A stretch of DNA of 64,000 nt from Hibiscus mutabilis (GCA_019671005.1 CM033726.1:23859440-23923439), one strand, 5' to 3'; shown: positions 50,031 through 60,352, counted from the stretch's first letter. Numbers and translations are program-made. The notes: generated by a model not told the origin, from the letters alone.

Positions 50031-52734
50031 TGTAACGACCCAAATTTCTCGAGTCAACAATGGACGTTAACCCGGGTCTTAGACCGATGTGTTAGGCTGA
50101 GACATTGGGCTATAATGGGCCTCCATGTGTTGTTGGGCTTGTTTGGGGGCTTTGGGCTTTGCTTATGTTGGGTTTTAAGGAAATGTAGTATGGTAAAATC
50201 ATAAATGGAAGACAAAAGGTTGATGGCCTTGGTTATTTTCTGTAGAGAGAAGAGAGGGGTGAAGTCATCTTGTCCCCCATCTTCTTCCTTATCTCTTTCC
50301 TCTTCAAACTCCCTCCCCAAACAGAAAGAAAAAGATGGAAACATGTTGTGGTGGAGTGTAAATCTCAGATTGGTCATCAATGAAGAGTTTATCAGCATCA
50401 TTAGATTTGGTGGAGGTTGAGTTGGAAGCTTGGACCAAGAAGAGACATGGTAAGAGTTTGGTGGGAGCTTCATTTCGGGTTTTGCTTGCTTAAGGTCAGT
50501 ACATCTCTGACTCTTACATTTCATGAGCCTCATAAGATGATTGCATTGCCTGGTTTATGTTCATGAGTAGCAAAGTTAGTGTTCTTGAGCTTTAAAACCC
50601 TCTAATGGTAAATCACGTTTTGGGAGTTGATAATGGGTAGAATTGGCAGGAAACCACCTAATATACTCCAAATAACTTGTAGGAAAGAATTAGGACTTAA
50701 CCATGTGGGTTAAGGGTGGGATTGGTGTAATCTTGAGCTCCAAGTTTCAAAATCTAGGCTCGAGTACCGGTACGGGGTGGTTGCGTACCGATACTCTTTT
50801 TATTTTGAGAGACGGTGTGTGAGGGGCGTACCGGTATGCCTCTCCGTGTATCGGTACCCCTCACTCAAATGGAAATCCAGTAGCGCTTAGGCGTACCTGT
50901 ACGCAAGGGGCGTACCGGTACGTACTGTTACATTACCTGGGATAGGCTTAGCGTACCGGTACGTGAAGGTTGGAGTACCGGTACGGGATTGGATCGGTAC
51001 AGGGCGATCCTAGTACCGATATTGAGTACCGATACGGGGTATGAGCATATCGGTACGGCTTGTGGTCCAACTCTTTTAAACCTGGTTAGGGTATCGGTAC
51101 TCATGGGGGAGTATCGATACCAAGAGGGTGGTACCGATACTCACCTTCGAGTATCGATACTCGCTGGATAATCTGCCCAAGAAAGTTAAGTTCGCGTTCG
51201 GGGGTTTTAAAATTCGTGGTAAAGGGTCCGGTAGGCTCCTAAAGGTATAAAATAAACTCTAAAACTAAGAAATCGAGATTAGCAACCCGTATGAGGATTA
51301 TTAGCTAATGACTTGGTAATAGTTGGGGGAGTAGCTTAGAATGGTAATACATAGGGATCCATGGTGGATCAATTATATAGTGTAACCAATGAGTCGTGCC
51401 TTGGGGCATTATTAGTGGTTGGCTAGATGCCTTTTATCTCTCGGTGAGATATATTGATTCTCGGGGGAGCATGTGTTATCGTATGTGTCTTGGTTAGGAA
51501 TTCGGATGTCCTAGAGTCAATGCAAGGGCACTTAAATAAGGGGTTGGGTACTCCGGGCTATGTGATCGAGTACATCAGATGTATCCACGGGCCATGTGAT
51601 CTGGATGCGGTCCGAAACCTATCCTTGGGCTATGTGATCAGGATATGGAAATACAACTCGAAGGGCTATGTGATCTCGAGTAACTCGATGGGCTATGTGA
51701 TCTCGAGTATCCTGTTCGGCTGTGTGATCTCAGGAAAAGACTATTTGTGGCTTATATGATCCAAGTATGTCTAGAACGTATCTGTGGCTATAGTGATCCG
51801 GATATGATCCTAACACGACGACTATGTGATTACGGGTAACCCGACGACTGTGTGAGCACGGGATAAATAGTAGGGCTACGTTGGCCATTAGAGAATGTAT
51901 GTTATTTACGTTGTTGTATAGATAATAGATGTTGGCTATTTTACCCTTGGGGCTATGTGATCAGGGTAGGGTTGTTACTCGATGGGCTATGTGATCTCGG
52001 GTACGGGTTGTATTACCTTTGGGTTTTGTGATCAGGGTAAGAGATGCAATTCGATGGGCTTAGTGATCTCGAGTATAGGGTAGATAACCCTTGGGCTATG
52101 TGATCAGGGTATGGGACGTAATTCAGTGATCGGTGTGACCTCGTGTACGGTAAGCCTAGGATGGCTTGGTAAACTTCTTACATAATAGTGGTATCTAGAG
52201 ACAGTGGTAAGATCTAGCTAGGATAGGCTAGAAGATGATCCTTAGATGTGGAGAAGCCTTTCTGAGCACTCTTGATTATGTTATCATGCATGCTTGTTTT
52301 ATGATATTAATGAATTGCGGTAGAGTAGAAGTGTACCACAGAGCTTTGTTAGCTCAGCGTGCGAAATTGTGGTTTCTTCCGTGCGTAGGTTGACAGGTTG
52401 CGTTTGGATGAGCACATCGTGGAGGATTTTCCAGCATCAAGCCAATCTTAGAGTACAATACTTGATGTTTAGTTTGGACTGGTTGTATTCATAGGACCTT
52501 ACCACAGTCGAGTCTGTATTTTATTATGATTTACAGTATTTTGGTCAAATGGAGTATTTTAATTGAAACTTATGTTTTGTAAACCACTTTTAATATCATT
52601 ACTATGTGGATTTTATGGTAATGGATTATTTTGAAAATTCCTAACTTGTGGTTTTAAACGAGAAATTTTGATGGGTCAGTTTTGGGTGACCCGAAAGTGA
52701 TGCTCCGGATCCGGGACGGAACCGAGGTGTTACA
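50031..52734 (+). mobile_element. 3' LTR of the gag-only element
   Basis: 2704 bp, partner of 44161-46950. It lacks about 90 bp present in the left copy near 45450-45600, and has extra palindrome-containing sequence near 51080-51140. Confidence 0.92.
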
Positions 52735-52961
52735 TACTAACAATTATAGGCTTTATATTAGTATAGGTTGTTTACGGTGTTAAGATGTCGAAATCAACAT
52801 TAGTATAGGCTGTTTACTGTGTTTAATTTTTTTGTTTTTCTAATTTTTTAAAATAGTCTGAGGTGATTACAAGCAGGGCTATTCCTGAGATTTTAGTGGC
52901 TTTAGGGCGAACTTAAAAATTGGGCCCTAAATTAGGGATTTAAATTGCGGTTGCGATCATA

Positions 52962-53115
52962 TATTCGGTCATGTTGCGTTTATCACGATTGCAGACATAA
53001 CGAATGTTATTTCTATCACTACGGGTATCGCAGTTGTATATTCGGTCATGTTGTGTTTATCATGGTTGCAGACATAACGAATGTTATTTCTATCACTGTT
53101 GGTATCGCAGTTGTG
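52962..53115 (+). repeat. 77-bp tandem duplication in the hAT-like element
   Basis: Two copies of TATTCGGTCATGTTG...GGTATCGCAGTTGT, with a few substitutions between them. Confidence 0.85.
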
Positions 53116-53282
53116 AATTTTTTTAATAAAATATGCTATTATGGACATAATGGTTGCAGGTATTGTGGTTTGGATGGTGTCTCTACCGCTATAAAAGGAT
53201 CTCTGTTGCGGTTATATACACTTATTTAAATACATGTATATAATATCAAGTATTGAAAAAATGAATTTTAAGAGTACGTCTA

Positions 53283-53513
53283 TAATAACAAGTATTGAAA
53301 AAAATAAATTGTAAGAGTATGCTCATAATAATAAATAGTGGGAAAAATAGATCCCCTAATAACAAGTATTAAAAAAATTAATTTTAATATTTTTTATTAC
53401 GAGCATACTGTTAAAAATTGAATTATTTTTAATACTTATTATTAGGGGCCCGATTTTTTCCTAATATTTATTAATATGAGCATACTATTACAATTTATTT
53501 TTTTAATACTTGT
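53283..53513. repeat. Long imperfect hairpin in the hAT-like element
   Basis: AATAACAAGTATT with GAGTATGCTCATA on the left is mirrored by GAGCATACTATTA with AATACTTGTTATT on the right. The arms are about 110 bp each. Confidence 0.75.
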
Positions 53514-53695
53514 TATTGGTGCCCTCGAAATTTATCCAGCTATATATATATGTTCATCCCTAGATTTTATTTTTCATCTACCCGTAAGAGCTAAGAACTA
53601 TACTTTTAATTTTCTTAGACGTGAGCCCTGAACAGTGTGGGGGCCCTAGGCGGGAGCCCATATTGCCCTGGCCCAGGGACGGCCCTGATTACAAT

Positions 53696-54775
53696 GTAGT
53701 ATCTGTTCAGATTTTTCTTAGCCTATTGACAACGTACAAACACCTTGCAAATAAATTTGCTCGAACATATTGCTAGTAAGCAAAGACATAACTATACAGG
53801 TATTTATTCTAACCTATATTGTATATAACCATTTATTATTATTTTACGATTTTTAGTTATATCTCTAAAACTAAACATTCTATTTTACGATGTATCATAT
53901 CTTTTGTTTTTCTTTTTTCTTTTATTCATTAACAACTGTATATTTTAAGAAATTAAATAAAACTTCTATTTTACTGAAAGTAAATCACGACCTTAAGATT
54001 TGACGTTAGGCAAATAAATTACAGCTTCCATCCTACATTTCAGTTCGCATTTTTTTTATTTTAATGAGATAAGCCACGTGGTGCAGTCGACATGCCACAA
54101 TAATCACGCTCTATTGAACACTTTTTATTTTTGATTATTTTTAAAAGACGATTTTTTTTAATAGAGAAAGCTGAAATTTTATTTCTGAATGTTAATAGGG
54201 CACGATATCAATAGTAGTTTCGTTAAAAAATCTTTTTAAAATTTAGTGGAAAAAAAAGAGTACGACATCGTTTACAAATGTGACCTCAGTATCACGGAGC
54301 CCGCACCCAAAAGAAAAACACACAACAAATCTCACTGTTTCGATGTAATAATGAGCACTCATCCCGACCAAAATTTACAATAATGACCGAAAGGAAAAAA
54401 TGTTAACCAATCAGGCCACCTATACACTTAAACATGACTGCAGCAAACCTATGCTAACCAAAAATCCAGCGCAAAGATGCAACATCTACAGCAAAAACAA
54501 TCACAGTCTCCTACCTTATACACCAATATGCAACAGTTCTTGAGCTCTCCCGATTCTCTCTTGAGCAAGTTGGTGGGTTGCACAATTTCTTTTTTTAAAA
54601 GCGAAACACATTTTCCACTCGTAGTTCAAGCAGTACGAGTTATAACACAAAACAATTTGAGCAAAACAAGCAGGGGAATTTCTGGGATTATCGATCTATT
54701 TAACAGCTAAAAGGCTATTCGATTTAATAATCAATTTGGTCTTGTTAAACTAGGGAGAAGAGAGGAAAACCTAAC
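53696..54775. other. AT-rich DNA, nothing identified
   Basis: No element ends or coding domain. The 3' end of the LINE to the right may extend into this stretch, but I cannot place its poly(A)-derived terminus. Confidence 0.5.
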
Positions 54776-55373
54776 ATGATTTCTGGATTGCTACCAGTTC
54801 TACACCCGTAGGATCCGAATAGCCAATGGACGCAGAGAATCTGATTAGAACTTTGCCAGTACGATCTCTAAGAATTCCTCCAATCCCTGCTCACCAAAAC
54901 TACCTCTGACCGCTGCATCGACGTTGAACTTTAGATAATCAACTTTAGGAGCAATCCAGGAGCCAAAACTGGGCCTACGAGTAGGGGCTGGTGTGATGGA
55001 GGAAGCTGAAGGGCACCAAGTGAAAGCATTAACTAACATGAATGACTCAGGCCATCTGCTTTTGCACCAATGACCTATCCTTAATAGCACCAACTCAGGT
55101 AAAAGACCTGCATTACATTGTTTTTCATTAAAAATAACATTATTCCGATATAGCCAGATGGTCCACACAATACCAAAAAAAATCTATGTGCCATAAAGGT
55201 TTTAATGATGGTTTTATCGGCATGTTTTCCCACGAAAGCAGTAGGAGTTTGAGCGAACAGGGAACCGTGAAATGAATATTTCAGAAACTACACCAAGTCT
55301 GCCAGATCCTCTAGGATACATCACAGTGACACAGTAAATGATTGGTTATTTCAGCTTTCTTCAAATAAAGTAC
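54776..55373 (-). pseudogene. LINE ORF2, C-terminal portion
   Basis: A minus-strand frame (55168-54845) reads MWTIWLYRNNVIFNEKQC and later YLKFNVDAAVRGSFGEQG. These are the last blocks of plant L1-type ORF2 proteins, where an RNase H-like tail begins with KFNVDAA. It stops soon afterwards, so the RNase H-like domain is incomplete. It is the downstream half of the LINE interrupted at 55369-55373. Confidence 0.8.
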
Positions 55374-55598
55374 TGTTAAGAATAGAGGGAGAAGAAGAAG
55401 TTTTCAAGAGAATAAGAAGATAGGAAGGAAAGGATATTTGTTTATAAAATTCAGCTTAACCCTTTACAATGGTCACTAGTCGTATATTTATAGCAAAATG
55501 AAATCCTTTGGCTGCTGACTCATGCAGGTTGCTGCTGACTCAACATTCCAGCTATCCCGCCTTGCTGGCTATCCTTCCGGAAGTCTCGGTTCATAACA
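55374..55598 (-). mobile_element. 3' LTR of the transporter-capturing element
   Basis: 225 bp. It differs from its partner by about a dozen substitutions and by an 8-bp stretch (CCCTTTAC near 55459) absent on the right. Confidence 0.93.
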
Positions 55599-55612
55599 TT
55601 TCCTCCCCCTAG
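55599..55612 (-). promoter_or_regulatory. Polypurine tract of the transporter-capturing element
   Basis: The minus strand reads TAGGGGGAGGAAA directly before TGTTATGAACC. Upstream is AACCTTGAGGACAAGGTTC (55618-55636), which recurs at 56777-56795. Confidence 0.85.
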
Positions 55613-55701
55613 GAAAAGAACCTTGTCCTCAAGGTTTGAGTGATGAATTATTTTGTCCCGCCACAAGAGGATGAGGGAATTCGACTAGCTCGAGCAATAA
55701 T

Positions 55702-56105
55702 TAACCGTAGAAACGACAGTTCCACAAAAAATTTTATTACCCAATGCACAGTCATGTAAATTGACATTGCCTTCGTCCTTATCCGACCAAGAAGCATTTC
55801 TGATAGGAGGAGACTAAGGATTGGTCCTGAGAAACTTGTGATGACAAGTGCCTTCCTTCCCAGCTTATCCATCAAAAGCAATGCAGCAATCGATCCCAAC
55901 CAATTGGCTATTCCCACACATATGTTTGCAGGCTGTGAGGATACTCCGACGCTCTTTAAAGGATGATGGTCACAAGGTAGCTTTGACAACTTGATTGCTT
56001 CCGCCTTATCCCTTCTCTTCGACTTTGACAATTCGAACATTGCACCCTTGACAAATGGTCCACTGAGAAGTTTCTCAAATGCTGTTTCATCATCAGCAAC
56101 TCTTT
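55702..56105 (-). pseudogene. Captured fragment of a plastidic glucose transporter-like gene (MFS)
   Basis: The minus-strand frame reads FEKLLSGPFVKGAMFELSKS, then VGVSSQPANICVGIANWLGS followed by LLLMDKLGRKALVITSFSG, then LSLLLSE followed by GRIRTKAM and HWVIKFFVELSFLRL. These are consecutive landmarks of plant plastidic glucose transporters, membrane proteins of the chloroplast envelope; closest by recall to the pGlcT3-like branch. Two expected segments are missing cleanly: one between ELSKS...KLPCDHH and VGVSS, the other between SFSG and LSLLLSE. No introns are visible. This suggests capture of a spliced or exon-skipped transcript. It has no start of its own and lies downstream of the integrase end in the same orientation. 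Confidence 0.82.
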
Positions 56106-56645
56106 TTTCTTGAAAGTTTGCACCAGGTTCACAAGTTCATATGTAAACTTAGGCATTGTTTCCTTCCATATATTTGCAGCATATATTGGCAGCACTTTAC
56201 TCCACTAGGACATGGCAGAAATGACTGAGTTAACATCAAAAGGTACGGGATAGTCGGCAGCTATAATGTCTATTCGACTAAATATCATGTTGTGGTAACC
56301 ACACGCCTTGTCTGTCATGCTCCGAGTATACTCCCAAGCTGTAGTGTAGTTGAACCCTGCACGTATATAAAGATGTAACAGAAGCAAGATGATCTGCAGT
56401 TTAGAATTGTCCATCACCAACAGCTTGACCACCCTAGTTAGTTGCAAGGCATTTGGAATAGGTGATTGAACCATAGATGTCCACTGATCACAACCCATTT
56501 GTACGAACCATTGGTCAGCTCTTAAGCCACTTATACCAAAAACTACAGCAGCGAGACCATATTCAGAGGCAGTAACAACTTCATCTTCTTCTTGTTCATT
56601 AGCTTTCTCGGGCTCTTTGTGAAAACATAGATCCAACGTCATATC
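56106..56645 (-). pseudogene. Unrecognised captured segment upstream of the glucose-transporter fragment
   Basis: An open frame (56642-56205, 145 codons) followed by a second (56195-55960) reads through blocks such as SPIPNALQLTRVVKLLVMD and FNYTTAWEYTRSMTDKACGY. I recognise no retroelement domain here. It may be a third host fragment, since it sits between a retroelement-like end and the transporter fragment. Function unknown. Confidence 0.45.
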
Positions 56646-56757
56646 CTACTTCTGTCCTCTGCGTAACTCTCGTAAATCCCCTGATGACATGGTGCCTGGT
56701 ACCAGCTGACTTGTACCACCCTTAGGCTCTGGCAGATCCATCCTCTCATTCCTAACA
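56646..56757 (-). mobile_element. Possible relic of an older 3' LTR start
   Basis: The minus strand reads TGTTAGGAATGAGAGGATGG, preceded by GGAGGAGGTAA and by the same AACCTTGAGGACAAGGTTC that precedes the true terminal tract. The element's real LTR begins TGTTATGAACCGAGAC; 12 of the first 15 positions agree. It would mark where the ancestral element ended before extra host sequence was added. Confidence 0.45.
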
Positions 56758-56776
56758 TTACCTCCTCCTATGACAG

Positions 56777-56795
56777 GAACCTTGTCCTCAAGGTT
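56777..56795 (-). repeat. Internal copy of the pre-polypurine-tract motif
   Basis: The 19-bp AACCTTGAGGACAAGGTTC is identical at 56777-56795 and 55618-55636. In both places it is followed on the minus strand by a purine run and TGTTA. Confidence 0.9.
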
Positions 56796-57407
56796 CGTTG
56801 AAGTAGGATGATCGCTCACTGGTTCTTGATCCTCCATCCAGGGTTTCGGTGTAACTTGTTGCATAGGCTGTCCCTTACATGGTTGCGAGACATAACAAAA
56901 TGCATGTATACTCGTAGTCTCTGGAATTTTTAGTCGATATGCAACATGTCCTACCTGTTTCAGCACTCGGTAAGGTCCAAAAAATCAAGGGCCAATTTTC
57001 TGTTGCCTCCTCATTCGCAAAGATACTTGGCGATAAGGTTGTAGTCGAACCCAAGTCCAATCGCCTTCTTTTATTTCGACTTCTCTTTGATGTTTATCGG
57101 CGTGGTTCTTCATCCGCACTTGTGCTCGCCCCAAATTTTGTTTCAATTCCTGGAGTATCATATCCCTTTCTCAGAGTTGTCCGTCCACTTGATCATTACT
57201 GAAACTCCCCGCAGCAAAACGAATCAATGTCGGAGGATCCCGACCATAAAGGGCCTTCAAAGGAGTCATCCCTGCTGAAACCTGGTAAGCGGTGTTGTAC
57301 CAGTACTCGGCCCAAGCAAGATATTTTTCCCATTGTCTGGGATCATCTCCCGCCATACACCTTAAATACATTTCCACACAACTGTTCAGCGCCCCTGTTT
57401 GTCCATC
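56796..57407 (-). pseudogene. Integrase C-terminal part, fused to the boron-transporter fragment
   Basis: From DGQTGALNSCVEMYLRCMAG the frame runs through QWEKYLAWAEYWYNTAYQ and ALYGRDPP. After frame changes it reaches HVAYRLKIPE and HAFCYVSQ, the C-terminal barrel of Ty3/gypsy integrases. The catalytic Glu that normally follows DGQT is Gly here, and the first two catalytic Asp residues are absent because everything upstream is replaced by captured sequence. No activity is possible. Confidence 0.85.
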
Positions 57408-57998
57408 AGATTCCACAGTTGAAACTTGCATGTCTTCAAGCACTTTGCACAGTCGGCTAGGATTTATGCAGAGTAGTAACGTCCATTCCCATAACTGGTA
57501 CCCTTTCATTACAACATCTTTCAAGCCTTTCAACTCTTTAATCACAAAAGAGGGAGAATGAGATACATCCCTATCTAAAAACACTGCTTGCATTCTTCCA
57601 TAACCTTCTGATTTGCTTGCTTGTTGTGACATGTTGTCCTTGGTATTTCTCACTGTTTTGTCCCTTATCATCTTCCCTCTAAGTACTGCAAGGCTCTTAG
57701 TGTGCATGGAAGATACTTTTGAAGGAGGGAGACTAAGCAAACCACAAATCAAATTCATATTTCCCAACACAATGACATCATAACGGTGAGCATAAAACTT
57801 TTTAAGGTTGAACTCCTCTTGTTGAGCCAACTGTGAAGAAGCACTATAATCAAAGAAGTATAATCTTGCTACTCTCAAAGTTGGTATAATGGCAGCAAAC
57901 ATGTTCACTATTAGAACCTTTCTCATATCCCTTATCAATCTCCAGTTATAAAACAAGGTATTTTTCCAAAAAAGTGAGCATAACAGTCTCCTAATAAC
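57408..57998 (-). pseudogene. Captured fragment of a BOR-type boron transporter gene
   Basis: The frame contains NWRLIRDMRKV, then YFFDYSASSQLAQQEEFNLK and HRYDVIVLG followed by LICGLLSLPPSKVSSMHTKS, then LAVLRGKMIR, SKSEGYGRMQAVF and VIKELKGLKDVVMKG. It ends with WEWTLLLCINPSRLCKVLED. These follow, in order, the C-terminal half of plant BOR borate exporters (SLC4-like plasma-membrane proteins). A few residues are lost inside PPS...MHTKSL, and a larger segment is missing between VVMKG and the WE-LLL block. The fragment ends at VES and continues without a stop into the integrase. No introns are visible across it. It is a fragment, not a working transporter. Confidence 0.85.
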
Positions 57999-58600
57999 AT
58001 CATAATTAACTTCATTAAAACCCAACAATCTTATTTCAGTGTTTTCAAGGCTTAATGTGGCATCAATCTCACCCACACTCCTAATTATTCTGTTCATATA
58101 TTTCCCCATTAGCAGTAATCTAAACCCGTATGGGTCATGACGCTCAGCAAGCTCATTAGTATCAGTAAACAATGTCAAATAAACTGATTCAAGCTCTTTA
58201 GTACCTGCATCTCTTTGCCCACTATGCTGAAACGAACTTTTGTGGTTCCTAAAGAAACGTGTTCTTACCAGTTCGAAGAAGATTTTTCCTCAGGATCAAA
58301 ACAAACGCTATGATCAATCTCTCTTTGCCTTGGATATTGAACTCCATATAATTTAAATCCAAGCATAGATTCGACAACATCCCTAGTGATCATTTCCAAA
58401 GCAGTCATCCCCGCAACCCCCAACACCATTTTAGCTCCTTCTAATTCTTGTAATTTGTGAGCCAAAACAAGATAATCGGATGCTTCATCAAACATATCAG
58501 CACCTCTTTTTTGCTGAATTTCAGCCACAGAAATGTGTCGAAGAGGCAACAATATTGTAAAACTTTGTACCTTAGTCGTGGGTAACAATGGAGCCATCTC
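57999..58600 (-). pseudogene. Unrecognised captured sequence between gag start and the boron-transporter fragment
   Basis: The gag frame continues without a stop to 58265 through blocks such as KRGADMFDEASDYLVLAHKL and MTALEMITRDVVESMLGF. It ends at a GTAAGAAC word that looks like a splice donor; TTTCAG follows about 45 bases later. A new frame then begins (LTLFTDTNELAERHDPYGFR, then NRIIRSVGEIDATLS). None of this resembles gag, protease or reverse transcriptase to my eye. It may be one or two further captured host fragments. Confidence 0.45.
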
Positions 58601-58926
58601 CTCAAATCGACCCTGCATCGTTGTTTCATCATTTTGAAATTCACGTCCCGCACTTCCTTGAATAGGTTGATCGATAATTTCAGTGTCATTGGGTGTCGAC
58701 ATTTCATCGAACACCTGGTGGGTCATTGTGTTTGTGTTTTCGTGCTTAGCCAAAACTTCACTTGATCCACCAATCCCCAGATGTGCAGAAATGGCGGCAA
58801 TTTGACGGGCCATTTCCTGCAACGTCTTCTTAGTGCTTGCATTCCAACGTTTCTGAGCCGCGGCTAGAGTTTGCAACTGGGTGGTGGTATCTTGGAGGGA
58901 CTTGATCGACTCCGAGTGATTAACCA
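58601..58926 (-). pseudogene. Gag N-terminal remnant
   Basis: The ATG at 58926, just inside the primer site, opens MVNHSESIKSLQDTTTQLQT and continues with a helical stretch (KKTLQEMARQIAAISAHL). Such a short coiled start is typical of short-LTR gypsy gags in plants. The capsid core and knuckle are absent. Confidence 0.65.
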
Positions 58927-58938
58927 TAATGAATGAGA

Positions 58939-58953
58939 TCAATGAAAGCACCA
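58939..58953 (-). promoter_or_regulatory. Primer-binding site of the transporter-capturing element
   Basis: The minus strand reads TGGTGCTTTCATTGA, two bases inside the 5' LTR. The TGG start fits a tRNA CCA end; I cannot assign the tRNA. Confidence 0.6.
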
Positions 58954-58955
58954 AA

Positions 58956-59173
58956 TGTTAAGAATAGAGGGAGAAGAAGAAGTTTTCAAGAGAATAAGAA
59001 GATAGGAAGAAAAGGATATGTGTTTATAAAATTCAGCTTAACAATGGTCACTAGTAGTATATTTATAGCAAAATGAAATCCTTTGGCTACTGAATCATGT
59101 AGGTTGCTATTGACTCAATATTCCAACTGTCCTGTCTTACTGGCTATCCTTCTGAAAGTCTCGGTTCATAACA
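58956..59173 (-). mobile_element. 5' LTR of the transporter-capturing element
   Basis: 218 bp, TGTTAAGAATAGAGGG to GGTTCATAACA, partner of 55374-55598. Confidence 0.93.
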
Positions 59174-60352
59174 AGTACACAATCTGTCTGGCCAAAAGAA
59201 CTAGTCCCACGTTTAGACAGTTCTACTCTTATAAGGATTCTCTCTTGAATAGCCCTCCACAAAAAGAACTCCACTTTCAGCGAAGCAAGTTTCGACCATA
59301 TCCGGTCGAAGTTGGAGCCCTCGGCCACAACTAAATGGCAAAAATCTTTAGGATAAAAGAGTCCCGAGGAAGTCCCACTCCATCTGATGCAGTTAGTGTT
59401 TGCGTTGCTATTTGAGACAGATTTTAAGGGATTTATGAAACTATCCCAAATGTCGATTTCCCAGTCAAACATTCTTCTGCGTAAAGGAATATTTCATTCC
59501 TATGTCCCATTCATTTTGCATCCAAACTCGATGAGCTTTCTTTCCTTTTTTGTGGCAAAAGCAAAAATACGAGGAAAGGCAATCTTTAGAGGAGAGTTCC
59601 CGATCCATATGTCATCCCAAAAATTAATACAGCTGCCATCTCCCAAGGCACAACGAAGGTTCTTAGTAAATAAGTCATCAGGGGCTGATGCGTTACTAGC
59701 TATGTTTTTCCAAACCCATGAGGCGTTGCTACCAGCCGGTGTAGGAATTAAGCCCCTTGATTCGGATCCACTCTTTGCATCAATCACACATCTCCAAATA
59801 CTATTTGGTTCATTTCCGTAACTCCATAGCCATTTATTTAATAAAGAACGATTCCGTAGTCTCATATCAAATATGCCCAGCCTACCATACTCAATTGGCT
59901 TGCATATGGAATGCCACTTTGCCCAGTGAATAGAACGACAAGAGGATGAGCCCCAGATGAAACTTGCTACTAGTTTATTAAGTTTGGATGCTATCGAAGC
60001 CAGCATCTGAAACAAGGACATGAAGTACACGATTCCGCTAGTTAAAGCAGATCTCACTAAGGTCAAACGACCCCCAAAAGACAATATCTTCCCTTTCCAA
60101 CCCTCGAGCCTAGATTGTACTTTCTCGAAAATAGGTTGCCATAAAGCAATTGAATTTCTATTGGAGCCAATTGGGAGCCCGAGATAATTTGTCAAAAAGT
60201 GATTGACCCTACACTTACTCCTCGCTGCCCACATGTTTAGAGCCATCCACATTGATCCCGAACAATATAGTTTTCTTCGTATTAAGTTTCAATCCCGAAG
60301 CAGCTTCAAAAACTCTCAAAACTCTTTTGGTCGATCTAACATTGTCTTCGTT
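59174..60352 (-). pseudogene. LINE ORF2, end of reverse transcriptase to zinc-binding domain
   Basis: Read from right to left: RVLRVFEAASGLKLNTKK follows the position of the catalytic YADD block, then NYLGLPIGSNRN, EGWKGKILSFGGRLTLVRS, HWAKWHSICKP and GRLGIFDMRLRNRSLLNKW. The zf-RVT zone follows with SGLFYPKDFCHL and FFLWRAIQERILIR (59472-59137). This order is that of plant L1-type LINEs. The catalytic block lies beyond 60353, where an LTR has inserted. A frameshift and stops lie near 59490 and 60215-60250. The LINE continues at 55373 after the AGTAC-flanked element. Confidence 0.88.

Larger units (their letters stand above)
44161..52734 (+). mobile_element. Non-autonomous gypsy-type LTR element with broken gag only
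   Basis: LTRs at 44161-46950 and 50031-52734 share TGTAACGAC at the start and GGTGTTACA at the end. A perfect pentamer TACTA flanks the element (44156-44160, 52735-52739). A primer site follows the left LTR and a purine-rich stretch precedes the right LTR, so it is on the plus strand. The internal 3.1 kb has a gag pseudogene and then 1.7 kb with no protease, reverse transcriptase or integrase. It must have been mobilised in trans or has lost pol. Confidence 0.93.
52874..53687. mobile_element. hAT-like non-autonomous DNA element, 814 bp
   Basis: The ends are CAGGGCTATTCCTG on the left and CCAGGGACGGCCCTG on the right, imperfect inverted repeats starting CAGGG as in hAT elements. An 8-bp target duplication, ATTACAAG and ATTACAAT (one mismatch), flanks it at 52866-52873 and 53688-53695. 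Inside are a tandem duplication of about 77 bp (52962-53115, TATTCGGTCATGTTG units) and a long imperfect hairpin (53283-53513). No transposase is encoded. Confidence 0.85.
55374..59173 (-). mobile_element. Short-LTR gypsy element carrying captured transporter gene fragments
   Basis: LTRs of about 220 bp (55374-55598 and 58956-59173), TGTTAAGAATAGAGGG to GGTTCATAACA, are flanked by a perfect AGTAC duplication (55369-55373, 59174-59178). The element sits inside a LINE. It is on the minus strand: a purine tract abuts the left LTR and the gag start follows the right LTR. It encodes the first part of gag, then a boron-transporter-like fragment fused in frame to the integrase end, then a plastidic glucose-transporter-like fragment. 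The short LTRs suggest a Reina-like chromovirus. It lacks reverse transcriptase and most of gag, so it is non-autonomous. Confidence 0.9.

Noticed and set aside
52945..53229. 94-codon frame in the hAT-like element
   Set aside because: It is created by a 77-bp tandem duplication; there is no transposase similarity.
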